Shown here piece after piece: positions 1-11,071 of a stretch of 64,000 bases of DNA; positions within the stretch are counted from its first letter, which is position 1, and each line of letters begins with the position of its first letter. The stretch lies in assembly GCA_027943335.1 (NCBI GenBank), contig BSBK01000967.1, positions 407,001-471,000 of the forward strand, in the 5' to 3' direction. Under the pieces are notes generated by a model. The model was not told the origin of the DNA. It was given only the letters and a program-made list of their open reading frames with translations, and searched no databases. The DNA comes from Chamaecyparis obtusa. Taxonomy: Eukaryota; Streptophyta; Pinopsida; Cupressales; Cupressaceae. A program made the translations under genes and the position numbers.

Positions 1-79
1 ATGGAAGGCTTCCTACCTTCTTCAAAATAGATGAAGGAAAGTGGAACTTTGGGACAGGAAAACTAGGAAGACCCTCTTT

Positions 80-1000
80 GGTTTTTTAGTGGTCCCAGTT
101 ATTCTTTACATATGCGAGGTTTGGGTGAGCACCGTATCAAATCGTACATGGAGACAAATAGAAAGAATCTAGAAGTATCTCATTACTACTAACCTCAAGG
201 TCAAGGCAATGGTTCCTTACGAGTTCCTTTTGGCAGAGGCAGGTATGTTCCCAATCGAGGCCTCATCAATTATCCAACTATTAGGTTATCTGAAAAAAGT
301 GGAAAGTATGGATAAGCATCGCTGGCCTAAATTGGTGGTTGAAGAGGAGTTAGCACGTAGGAAAAGTAAGTGGAAGAAACAGAAGACCAAAATGCTTGAA
401 CATATGGAACATTACCCTCCAAGAGTGCCCAAACATCAATATGGAAATAAAGAAATGGGTATTAGAAAAATTCAGAACTGCCATGTGGATGAATCTGATA
501 GGAAGAAAAAAGGCCTACTGTGTCAAGGAATTTAATCACACATGAGATCATGGGGATAAAGCATATTTAGGGTCCACAATTAAAGGAAAGGCCAAGATTC
601 TAATTGCTCCACTAAGGAATAGCTCCCACTATTTATGATGTGAAACTGGTAGATGGATGGTCCCTAAAGAGAGGTGGGAAGAGAGAATTTGTGCAAACTA
701 CCACAAGGGAGTGGTGGAAACAAAATGACATTTTTTAAAGGAATGTGGGGCTTATGAGGATATTCGCAGTGAGTACAGGGATTGCCTACAGGTGAGCAGC
801 ATGAAGGAACTTTTCGAAGAGGCAAGATTACACAAGACAACAAGCTTCCTAATTTAGATCCACAACAAAAGGAACAACTTGGAGAAATCACAACAAGATG
901 CCTAACTTTCTCTTTGGTCCCTTAGACTGGTGGTCTCATGGACGTCATTAAAAATATTTCACTTCATTTCATATAGAGGTGGAGCTAGGGGGATGCCGGA
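80..1000 (+). pseudogene. Non-LTR retrotransposon ORF2, C-terminal remnant
   Basis: The plus strand encodes the end of a LINE-type reverse transcriptase protein. About 80-175 reads V-V-P-V-I-L-Y-x-C-E-V-W, the conserved block after the RT palm, followed by S-N-R-T-W-R-Q-I-E-R-I. About 170-400 gives A-E-A-G-x-F-P-I-E-A and H-R-W-P-K. About 600-760 gives a C-E-T-G-R-W segment and a decayed Cys/His motif (I-C-A-N-Y-H ... H-F-L-K-E-C). Stops and frameshifts interrupt it (TAG at about 168, further stops after 534), so it is dead. The 5' part lies outside the window, and the 3' end is probably within 1,000-1,200. I recognise the layout from LINE ORF2 C-termini. The clade is not assigned. This family differs from the LINE at 41.3-45.0 kb. 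Confidence 0.7.
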
Positions 1001-1199
1001 GATCCCATTATTCCCTCTAGCTGTTGGAGCTTTATTTGGTGGCCCCTATGATCTTGGTTTCTTTGGCTGCATTGGTTTGGCTAGCTTGGATTGGGCGTGT
1101 TTTCCTAGACCCTATTTTTTGGGGTGTTTTTGGCTACTCATGTACGCATATTGTTGGATCTATGGAGCATGTCTATCATGATTGGACCCTTTAGATTCT

Positions 1200-3029
1200 T
1201 ATTTTTCAAGATTTTGAGTGTTACTTATACTTTTGTTGACTTGGACTTTAGTCACTATTCTTTTTAGACATAGACTTTTAGTCCAACATGTTTTATACTT
1301 TTGACTATTTGGAGATGAGTTTTGGTTTTGATTACATATTTGAAACATGATGTTTTGTTGTAATGTTTGATTTACGTGATGATATTGTTATACACATGAT
1401 CTTTTTTTTCTTGAAAATTGATAATTGTGTTAAATATTATGTGTAACTTTCATTAATGAATGTGAAGAAAAGATGTTCTAATGCATGATTACGATGTTAT
1501 GATATTGGAAAAATATGGAAACTTGCTCAATCCTATTTCTAAACTACCAAATAAGATTAGAGGATGTTAGTCAAGTGGTGAAAAAGTAGACTGTGCACAT
1601 AATTTCAACCTCTTTTCATGTTTTCCTTTCACAGCTTTTGCCATTGAACAGTTATTATTAAATATCAGGAAAAGAAATAATCTACTAACTTAAAGAAGAA
1701 GAAATAGGAAATTAGTCTTATCTTCTGTGAAACCTACATTATTGAAAGAGTTAGAAAACAAAAACACTCTATATCCAATATGATAAAGTGAAATAACCCT
1801 TGAAATCAAATAATAATAACATATGCTACAACTGAAAGGAAATAGTGAAACAACCTGCTCATATAGACCAGAAAAAAACTTTTCTTATTTACCATCTTCA
1901 AATCATATAAAGAATGAAGACGTGTTCTCTTTCACACTAAAATTAATCTTAGACATAAAGGCCTACCAATTTTTACATTCAAAAAGTTGAAAGGAAAGCT
2001 GGATTGATGTTCATATAAAACCCAATTTCATAGTGATACTAGAAAAATACTTCAAAAAAGTTATACATGGAAATCCCAAATGTCTAGTAGCTACCCATCT
2101 AACTAAGATATTGCAGACTTTTCATAGTGGTGTGTGAGAACTTCAAGAATGTATTCTATGCATTAATCCAACACTCGCACACATGCATTGCTAGCTTGTT
2201 GTACAATACTCTACTATCCAACTTTTATTACCAATCCAATGTTATGAACCTTCTTCCTGGTGAGCTGCCATAGAAAGGGTTCGTGCATCTAGCTCTGATT
2301 TCTTCAGGGGAGAGGTCATGCACAAGTACAAAGTATCATCTACTGATTTCTCTTGGCACAAAAATGTTTCAGGATTGTTGTAGTCTAGTACCAAGGTTCT
2401 TGGTGCAAATTCAATTTCCTAATAGGGATCATGGTCGGGGATTTGATGTAATCCATTGTGTCCTTACTCTTATTCGATCATGTGTTTGACATATGCAAGT
2501 CTATGATGAATGCGGGATAACTAAGAAAAACAAATTCTATGTTTTACTAGATTTTTTGATATGAGATGGTAATACAAACTAGGATGAATAATCAAATATG
2601 ATATCTAAGGTGTAAGTACCTTTTCCTAAGAGAGATTCTAGAAACTTTGAAAGTAAACCCTCTAAGAAAATACCCAAATGATAATAAGGACTATATTGAC
2701 ACCAAAAGTGATAAATTCTAATAATAGTGTCTGTCTAAGACAAATATTGACCAAAATGACAAGGTGGATGTGCTGAGGCCAGTAGATAAAGATAGTGTTG
2801 ATGATGTCAAGATAAAACACAAGATCACTGTAGGAATGTCCTAGGAAAATGAATCCTCTTATTTTAAAAATCACTCTAGGAAGTGTAATACTTTAACCCT
2901 AGAAGAAATAGAAGCTACGTTTTTGCAATTTTTTTGATTTTGGAGACTAATATGATGACTATGCAAAAGTGCAATATTTTGAGATATGTCTATTGAAGTA
3001 TGCCAATCACAAGGAACTAGGATGAAATA
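1200..3029. other. Intergenic, no recognisable gene
   Basis: AT-rich sequence with only short random frames. I see no domain, RNA gene or terminal repeats. It may be old transposon sequence decayed past recognition. Confidence 0.5.
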
Positions 3030-3236
3030 TTTGTAGGACCAATTGTTTGTAGTATAAATCTTGTATAGAAAATGTTGAAGGACCAATCTTGTAGGACCAA
3101 TATTGTAGGACAAATCTTGTAGTACCAATTGTTACGGGACTAATTAGTGTAGGACAAATCTTGTAGGATAAAACTTGTAGGACCAATTGTTGTAGGAAAA
3201 ATCTTGTAAGAAAAATGTTGTAGGACTAATCTCAAC
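3030..3236. repeat. Degenerate 15-16-bp minisatellite
   Basis: About a dozen imperfect units related to CTTGTAGGACCAAT follow one another, with variants such as TTGTAGGACAAAT and TGTTGTAGGAAAAAT. The units are not multiples of three and stops are frequent, so the array is not coding. Confidence 0.7.
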
Positions 3237-3239
3237 AAA

Positions 3240-5100
3240 ATCAATAATCAATGTGTAGCTGCAAGACTGACTCAAAAGAAATGATTTGTGTATACTCAAA
3301 AACTTTTTCAAGATGCAAGTTTTCATGAAGTCAATCGCAATAGAAGCATTGTACAAGAATTTTAATCTATGGTGAAATTTGGCTTCATCTAAAATAATAT
3401 AGGCCCATTTTTGGGGTGTCTGTCAACTCACACAACATAAGTGTCACACAAGTAGAGCTAAAAATCCCTTGAAGGTGCCTGTGATATCGCCTTTTCCAGG
3501 GATTGTTTTCATGTTAGTGAATATATCTTTTGAAAAACAATATCCTTGGGACATATATGATCAAAATATTGGGGGAGATTATTTTGTAGCCTCCCCTTGC
3601 ACTATAATAAGATAAATGTTTGGAGGTAAACTAGGTGGCCTTTGATTAACAGGTTGTTGTACATTTTGTGCAATCTCCCTAATTAGTTTGTATGTGTGTG
3701 AATCACTTAAGAGTGTATTTGACCATGTTGGTTGCCTTGGGATACTTCACTTGGTCCAGACTATCATCAACACACCTCGTCTGAGCTTGAGGAGATAAGA
3801 GTTGATTTTTCTTAGAGTGTTATTTGTATACTAACTAGAAGGATTTTCTAGTTTGAGGTCATCCTTTGTAATGGGTTAAGAGAACCCTCTAGACAAGCCT
3901 TTCTAAAAAAAAAAGTTGCTAATCTAATAGATTGTGCAAGTGCACCAAGAACTTCAAATACTAGGTTAATCATATTAAGCACCAATAGTTAAATGTGAAC
4001 TAAGCTATCATTCACACAAGCACATGAGTTCAATTTTAATCCCAACCCAAATGATTTTTGTTTTGTCTAATTTTAGATGCACCAAAGTCCAAATGTATTT
4101 TTCCTTGTTTGATTTTATTGCACCAATCTCAAATGTTCTTTTCCTTGTTCAATTCTTATTCACCATGTAAAATTTAAGCACCAAAATGAGATATGGAATG
4201 TGAAGTTTGAGCATGCATTGTTTTTTTTAAAGCACCAAAATGAAAGATGAATTGATTTTAGATTAACAAGATTAAAACCTAATTTCAAGCCACATGATAA
4301 AAGGAAAAGTTAGTACCCAAAAAAAAACCTAGCATTTAGTTTTGGAATTCTCTGATAGGAATAAGGTTAATGTGGCGACAATTCAAATTTTTAGAAATTC
4401 TCCATACGTTGTCCACATAGGTGTCGATAACTCCTTCTCTGACTTATACATCCAAAGTATTGATTCATTGTATCTTAGCTAGTATCTTGTTATGTTTTAT
4501 CTCTCTTTCTCTTCTTCTATGATCAACAGACTCTTCAATCTTGACTTTTTTGAGTTTTGGTGGTCAAGTGCATTATGTCAAGTGCGTATTTTCAACAATG
4601 AAAATGTATCATTTTACAATAGAGAATATAATTTTAGATAGAAGAGAAGGAAAACTTATTTTGTAGTTTTGAAACAATGTTTTTGATAAAATGCTTATCA
4701 CCTACACCTGCAAAAAAAAATTATAAAAAAATTCCAAGCGGTTTGAAAGAATATGACAAAATTTCACATCGGGTTCACCACTTGTAATCGGGCAATAAAT
4801 GGATCAATAGAAACCTGCAATAACATATAAAATCTCAACCACGAAGACATTGTTAGAGAAATTAGTATTCCTAATATTCAAGAAAGGATGTAAGACAAAT
4901 AATAATCATAATCAATCAAACATTATGAAATATTCAATCCAAAACATGAATATGAAAACCATAAAATCCTTCCTTGGTGTTCTCCTTCTCACACAATGTG
5001 GGCTCTCAGAATTGAGCTCAAGATCATGCCAGCATAAGAATTCAAAGAAATTGTGATTTTTTCAAATATGAGAAAAGATAACTATTTAAATAAGATTTTA
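3240..5100. other. Intergenic, retroelement debris possible
   Basis: No domain is readable. A run of adenines at 3905-3914 ends a stretch that looks like the 3' tail of a reverse-transcribed element (T-G-rich, then a short A tail), but no TSD was found. The rest is AT-rich and featureless. Confidence 0.35.
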
Positions 5101-5481
5101 GGGGTTTCAACCAAGAATGCATGATTGAAGAGTTGATTGACTATGATTGAGGAGTTGAACTCAAAGTGAGTAGCAGTTCAACTAAGTTGATTGCTTGGTT
5201 TAACATGATTAATTGATTTACCATCAACTAGATTAGAGATATGACTTGAATGAGCTGGTGAGATAACATAATAGACTAGTGAGTTAACTGATTGCATGGC
5301 TGAGCCAATTGATTACATTGATTAGAAGACTAAATTGATGGAACACTTAACTGATTACTGAGGGAGGAATTAACAATGTGGATTGAATAGCTAGGAGAGG
5401 AAATTGTAGAGTGAAGAGTTTTGATTGAAAGGCTAACTCAAAGTGAGTGTGAGTTAGGATTTAGGAGGATAATTATGATTT

Positions 5482-5646
5482 AAATAAATAAAATATTATT
5501 TATTTACACATGTGGACATATTTTATATACAAATAATTACTTATTTATTTATGAGAGGAATTGTTAGTTATAATTAAATAAATATAATTTATTTAATCAT
5601 GAGAGAGGAATAATATAGTTTATTAAATAAATATCATTTATTTAAT
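5482..5646. repeat. Cluster of AT-rich perfect hairpins
   Basis: Three short perfect inverted repeats lie close together. 5482-5491 pairs with 5496-5505 (AAATAAATAA/TTATTTATTT). 5573-5583 pairs with 5587-5597, and 5622-5632 pairs with 5636-5646 (both ATTAAATAAAT/ATTTATTTAAT with 3-base loops). The last two are 49 bp apart and both are followed by CATGA, so they are a tandem pair. Similar AT hairpins occur at the start of the LTR at 61.8 kb, so this may be an LTR U3 remnant. Confidence 0.6.
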
Positions 5647-6102
5647 CATGACATAGAATTTGATTTAATTATTACCGAAATGCAACAATTAAGAGGAGGG
5701 AACATTAATTATATTTGGTTCTTTCATTAATTATTATTTAAGATAGAGTATAATTAAACAATGTTATTTATATAATTATATTATAGATGAATAGATGATG
5801 AAATAATTATTTAGACATTCAATAATTAAAGTAATTAATTAAAATTACTTAATTATGGAATTAGGGAGAAATGATGATTTTGATCTTAGAATATGGTAGA
5901 ATGACATGATAAATTCAATAATAAAGAATATTTAACAATTTAGGAGGAATGCTAGTAATGTCAAGATCCATATCAATCTGATATTATCTTCTTAATCTGG
6001 TCATTGGCTTCATCAAGACCCATATCAAGTCAGTTATCTCAATCAATCATCAGACATATATTCAATATCATCACACCACATCAAGCTGGATATTCTAATC
6101 TT

Positions 6103-6330
6103 ATCATCAATCGGTCTTCATTCCATCAAGTTTGAAGTTGGTTTCATCAATCCTAGTTCAATCAAGTTTAGAATCGGTATCTTTTGAATCATCAATCAAT
6201 CTTCATTCCATCAAATTCGGAGTCAGTTTCATTAGTCCTTGTTCAATCAAGTTCAGGATTCATATCTTTCAAAATCATCAATCGATCTTCGTTCAATCAA
6301 GCATAAAGTCAGTTTCTCTTTCTCATGAAT
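6103..6330. repeat. 85-bp imperfect tandem repeat, about 2.6 units
   Basis: Units start at 6103, 6188 and 6274, each with ATCATCAATC followed by a TCTTC-TTC-ATCAAG-rich segment. The array lies just upstream of a polypurine tract and LTR start, so it probably belongs to the 3' untranslated region of a gypsy-like element. It has a spurious 78-codon open frame with no family resemblance. Confidence 0.7.
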
Positions 6331-6412
6331 TGTTTCATCGCTTCATATCAAACTATCCTACACTTTGAAATCAGATGTTTTTTGAATTAATGTGCTGCTT
6401 GCACATCAATTC

Positions 6413-7120
6413 AAAGAGGGGAAAATGTAATCACCTAAAATTGGTCTCCTAAACTATGAACCCCTAATCTCAATTATTGATCATAATCATAAAAGTCCTA
6501 ACCCAAAAGGAAATTCAAATTCTTTCAATCTAATTTGATCATCAAAATTGTAAATTATTTAAATCAATTAATTCCTAAACATCAACATTATTTATCAATT
6601 AAATCGATTTAAATCAATTAATTTATTTAAATGTCATTGCACATTAATGAAATTCAAGCCATTTTTTCATTTACACATAAAAATAAATTAATTTGATTTA
6701 AAAATACAAAATTGAGATAAACCCTCAAAATTGACAAAAAAAATGGATTGTCTTCAAAATTGAAAAAAAACAATGGAGTATCTTCAAAATTGATAAAAAA
6801 AAAAAGATTGATAAAAACAAAGTTGATAAAAACAAGGCAAGTTTGAGTTAAAAAGTTGAGTCGCATAATTTATTAAATCAAATAAAAGAAAAAAAGTTGT
6901 TAACTTGAGCATACAAGATTAAATCAATCTGTTTTATCTATTATTTCCTCAGATCAACTCAAAAGCATGCTTTAACTCAGCTTTGGATTAATCTTGATTG
7001 TTCATCTGAATCAATCTCTACCATTGATTTTCTCAAGGTTCCTATAAAATAAATGCTCATGTTCTCATTCAATATGTGTGATTTTGATAACATTTTTATT
7101 TTGCAGGTTTTGAGAAGGAG
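6413..7120 (+). mobile_element. Polypurine tract and partial 3' LTR of a gypsy-like element
   Basis: AAAGAGGGGAAAA at 6413-6425 is a polypurine tract of the type that precedes 3' LTRs of Tat-like Ty3/gypsy elements. It is followed by TGTAATCACC at 6426, a normal LTR start. A TATA-like TATAAAATA at 7043-7051 fits a U3-R boundary. The LTR end was not found; it may lie anywhere between about 7.1 and 7.5 kb. No matching 5' LTR is visible, so the element is truncated, rearranged, or begins outside the window. The same tract plus TG start recurs at 61.78 kb, but the LTR sequences do not match beyond that. Confidence 0.5.
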
Positions 7121-7129
7121 CTATTGCAC

Positions 7130-8085
7130 ATCAATTCATCAATTTGAGAGTTTGCATATTCTTTTTTAGTTATTTGCATATCATTTTAGCATAGATTTCA
7201 TTTAGTTTTCTTATTTTCTCATATTTTATTTGCATTGAAAAAAATACAAAAATATAGTTTAATCTTGCATTCATATAGAAACCCTTTGTCTTAGTGTAGT
7301 CAAGTCACTGATATTGCTTGAAAATTTTGAGAGCACTCATACTCGCATCGTTTAGGAGGCAATACATCAAAATTTTAAGGTTTTATGCATTCATTTATCT
7401 AATATCATTTGACTAACCATGCATATAATTATCTATTGAAGTGTTTGTGATTGCAGCTTGTAGGTTCAAATTTCACACACACATATAGCACAAACTTTTA
7501 TTTGTAAAATTCTGATTTTTTAGCTTTAGGTTTTTTATAGTGCTTGTCTTTGTTTTTAGAAACTAGTTTCAAACCAAATGTGATTTATAATTAATAATAT
7601 AGTAATATACAGGAAGCCAAATATAAAGGTACCTAAATACAACATCTAGCTAGAAACAACACAAATTTGTAAATAAAAAAACCTTGCACACCCCCAATAC
7701 CTTGTGGATGTGACATATTACACATGCAACCCTAGACACTTACAACCTTCTGGAATATGAATAGAAGCCATATTTGTATGTCAAATATTATGTAACCATA
7801 ATCCCTAAAAGATTGTGCATACAATTATTTTAACTTAACCAAAACCATTGAAAAATCTTTGCAAAAGATAATATAAAAAATAATCCACTAGAGTTTTGAT
7901 TGTTTCAATTTTATTATTGTTGTTCATCCAGATTTTTAGCTGGTTCATACAAGTTTGTTGCTTGTTTACTAGAAATATTTTTATGATAAAGCCTCTATTT
8001 TCATTGAAGTGAACAATAACCAAACATCTAGATGAAAAATATTTAGGAGTTTACAATTATTTTGAACACATGATTGCAGGTATTA
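7130..8085. other. Intergenic, nothing recognised
   Basis: AT-rich, no domain or repeat beyond simple composition. The left terminal repeat of the Harbinger-like element downstream should lie here but I could not identify it. Confidence 0.4.
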
Positions 8086-8732
8086 AAAGATGGCGAAGAG
8101 TAGAAAAGCATTAAATTTTTTGGTAAACTTAATGAACTTTTTTGCATTTTTTAATTTTGCAGGGTGGAGTTCAATATTGCATGATAAATTGAACAATTCA
8201 ACCAAAAAAATGAAATTTCTTCTTGCAATTGCATTAAATATTATCCAATTGACATTACAAATTTGGAGCAATATTCAAAATTCAAGAAGTATACAAAATA
8301 ATTTTAAGAAATGTAGAATAAATTTATTTGAAATAAGACAATTGTCAAACATGGAATTAGATGACACTGAAATAGTCCTTCATGCAATCAGTTCTGAGCT
8401 AGAAAATGACATTACTGGAATTCATTTATCTATTTCTCAATGAGAAAGAACAATTTAGGGTGAGTGGTATGTCAAACCATGCTCTTTACATTGGTCGAAT
8501 CACTATATTTTTCAAGTTAGATGTGATGATGATGAATATTTTCACAATATTTTTAGGCTACCTTATGCATTATTTCAAAATATTTGTGAGAATTTGAATA
8601 ATGACTTGAAGCAAGGTGTAATACCATATTCATTTGATACAAGTATAAAAAGTAGGGCCCTCTTAGTTGAGAAATAGGTTGCTATTGCAATTTTATGAGT
8701 GTTATCTGGAATGACAATGCTTAACATTAGTG

Positions 8733-8751
8733 AACTATTTGGTTGTGGAAG
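8733..8751. repeat. Target-site duplication, left copy
   Basis: AACTATTTGGTTGTGGAAG, repeated with one substitution and one added base at 9545-9564 on the other side of the LINE. The length fits LINE integration. Confidence 0.75.
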
Positions 8752-9544
8752 CTGTGAACCCCAAAATCGTTGAGGATATAGATGGTAGAATGCAGAAGGA
8801 GGACCTGATTGACCCTACCTTGGTCGTCCTCATTGACAAGGCCGGGGAAATGGAGCTGAATCTTCTTAAAAATGCAAAGAATAGTATCCTTGACCAGTTC
8901 AAGTATTTTAAGTGGCTCTTTCATGAGCTTGAAGATCTCAAGGAAAAAACCAAGGGCATTGAAAAGAACAAGGATCACAAGCCACATAGGATCTTCTTCA
9001 CCTGGAATCAAGGATTAACCAAATGGAAGATAAGATGAAAATCCTTGAGGAGACGCTCAAAGTTATAGTAGAGAAAAAATTCAATATCCTTAAAGCCTCC
9101 AACAAGCACATCAAATTGCTCATAGACAAAATGGAAGAAAAGATGGATGGAAAGGATGTACAGATTATCAAAGAAGAGAAAAAAGGAGAAGCCTAATGAA
9201 GCCCAGGAAAGAGAACTAGGGCCAGGTCAAAGAGAAATATGGACGAAGAAGACTCCAATGACATTAAGAAGATCAAGGATGTGGCAAAGAAGATGGAGCT
9301 TCTTGAAACCAACATTTTCGTGATGCTCAGGAACCTCTCTTGACCTTTCATCCTGGTGCCTTTTTTCCTATCATTTTTTTTCTCTATTTTGACTGTTCTG
9401 TCTTTGTGGTAGTTTGTCTCTTGGCCTACTTGTGGCTTGTTTCATCATATGTTTTTGTTTTCTTAAGACTTGATCTTTATTTTTCTATATTTTAAGATGT
9501 TGTGGGTTTCAGGAACCCTGTAAAACCTATTTTACTTAATCAAA
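8752..9544 (+). mobile_element. 5'-truncated LINE inserted in the Harbinger gene
   Basis: The insert breaks the transposase frame exactly between two copies of an almost identical 19-20-bp direct repeat. It encodes a Lys/Glu-rich, coiled-coil-like segment (8752-9340) resembling the C-terminal part of the third reading frame of the LINE at 41.3-45.0 kb: compare F-K-W-L-F-H-E-L here with F-K-W-F-F-H-E-I there. A T-rich 3' UTR follows. The end has a small stem-loop GGGTT/AACCC at 9504-9518, then TAAAACCTATTTTAC and a TCAAAA end, the same order as in the larger copy. No reverse transcriptase remains. It is a short 5'-truncated copy, as LINEs commonly leave. Confidence 0.7.
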
Positions 9545-9564
9545 AACTATTTGGTTTTGGAAAG
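9545..9564. repeat. Target-site duplication, right copy
   Basis: AACTATTTGGTTTTGGAAAG, matching 8733-8751. The transposase reading continues from it. Confidence 0.75.
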
Positions 9565-10343
9565 TACATTGTGGTAAGAGTTGTAAATAAGTTCATTAAT
9601 GTCTTTTATATTCGATTTAAAATTCATATCCAATTGCCTAGTAACCATATGTCACTTGAGCATGTCAAAGAAGGCTTCTGTCATAAATGAGGATTTCCAA
9701 ATTGTTGTGGAGTAGTTGATGTAACTCACATTCAATTTCATCTTCCACCTAATGAGTGTTCTTTTGATTGGTTTGATCATGATCATACTTATAGTATGTC
9801 ATTACAAGCAATTGTTGATAGCAATATGTATTTCATGGATATTTTTATAGGGTGGCCTAGTTGTGTAAATGATTCTAGACTTCTATAAAACTCAAGTATC
9901 TATAGAATGTGTGATGGTGGAGAGAGATTAAATGGCCATCCAATGTCAATTAGCTCATTTAATATGAGAGAGTACATCATTAGTAATGGTGGATATCCAT
10001 TTCTGACATAGTTAATTACACATTTCAGTGGAGGTCTAACACTACTTAGAGAGAATTCAATTTTAAGTTGTCATCAACATGTATTGTGCTAGTGTGTGCA
10101 TTTGGCAAGCTAAAAAAAATGTGGCAACCAAATTTGGAAGTACTTTCAAAAACCATATTTTGTTGTTGTATATTGTATAATATGAAATTAGATGTGCAAG
10201 ATGAAGATGATACATGTGATGATGTCTCTATTGAGAATGGTACAAATATGCCAACTAATGAGTCAGCTGATCCAGTTGCAATAATTTCTCAAGAAACATT
10301 AATGGATTTTGTAAATGGTGATATGAATGATGTAAGCATGTAG

Positions 10344-11066
10344 AACCATAAAAAATAAATGTTTAATGTTGATTTGAAGTGGTTTTGGAAATGTTTATAT
10401 TATTTTTTTATTTTATTAGCAAACAAATTTACGATGGTCCAGCAATACTTATACGGGGAATTGACAAACATATGCCAATAAGAATACACATAGGTCCTGT
10501 TTCTTTTTAATATAAATCTACATCAGTAATTGAACTAGCTCTTTGCATTTGACTGAATTACTCCTTTATCCTATCATGGATATTTTATACTTGTTTGGTG
10601 TAGAATTTGTGAAAAAATATTACACATTGACATTTTTCCAGGTTGTATATACTATGGTTCACTTGTGAATGTGTCAAAAGAAGAGTTTCTTATTTTTCTA
10701 GGTTGAGTTGGTTATGCATGTAGACTGTTATGACTTTATTTTTCCAAGAGACGGATTTCCTGTTAGCAACAATGACAACAATTATAAAGTTAGTAAGATG
10801 TTCAAACTTTAAATCAATTTACACATAGCTCTTCCAACGGTAAAGGATATTATGTCAATTGTTCTCAATTTTTTAATTTATTGCAGCGTTTGTGAAAATG
10901 AATCTATGAACTTCCTACCCTTAAATCAATAGAGTGGAACGAATGTGATGTAAAAAGATATAATTTAATAGTTAAAACAAATATACAAATATTTAGAAAA
11001 GTAAAATAATATTTTAAATAATATAAATAAATATATATTTTATTTCTAAAATTAAATATATTTAAA
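10344..11066. other. Harbinger 3' flank, no gene
   Basis: AT-rich. GGTCCTGTTTCTTTTT at 10493 resembles the start of a Harbinger-type terminal inverted repeat, but its partner was not found, so no boundary is called. Confidence 0.3.
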
Positions 11067-11071
11067 TGTAT
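11067..11071. repeat. TSD of the solo LTR, left
   Basis: TGTAT, repeated at 14955-14959. Confidence 0.6.

Larger units (their letters stand above)
8090..10343 (+). pseudogene. PIF/Harbinger transposase, interrupted by a LINE
   Basis: A DDE transposase of the PIF/Harbinger superfamily can be read across frameshifts. The N-terminal part (about 8480-8750) carries F-x-x-I-F-R-L-P-Y-A-L-F and a V-A-I-A-I-L-x-V-L-S-G stretch ending in E-L-F-G-C-G. The catalytic part resumes at about 9545 with V-V-R-V-V-N-K-F and continues as G-F-P-N-C-C-G-V-V-D-V-T-H-I, then W-P-S-C-V-N-D-S-R-L-L, R-E-Y-I, and A-F-G-K-L-K-K-M-W followed by C-C-I-L-Y-N-M near the end (about 9690-10200). The two Asp motifs are visible. 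The third acidic residue, usually Glu before A-F-G, is replaced by a V-C sequence. Several in-frame stops are present. An 0.8-kb LINE insertion splits the gene at 8752-9544. It is inactive. Confidence 0.75.

Noticed and set aside
3030..3236. CRISPR-like array
   Set aside because: Units are contiguous and degenerate, with no spacers, in a plant-type sequence. It is a minisatellite.
6132..6368. 78-codon Ser-rich frame
   Set aside because: It is the reading of the 85-bp tandem repeat.
10493..10900. GGTCCTGTTTCTTTTT as a Harbinger or MITE terminus
   Set aside because: No inverted partner and no TWA target duplication found.
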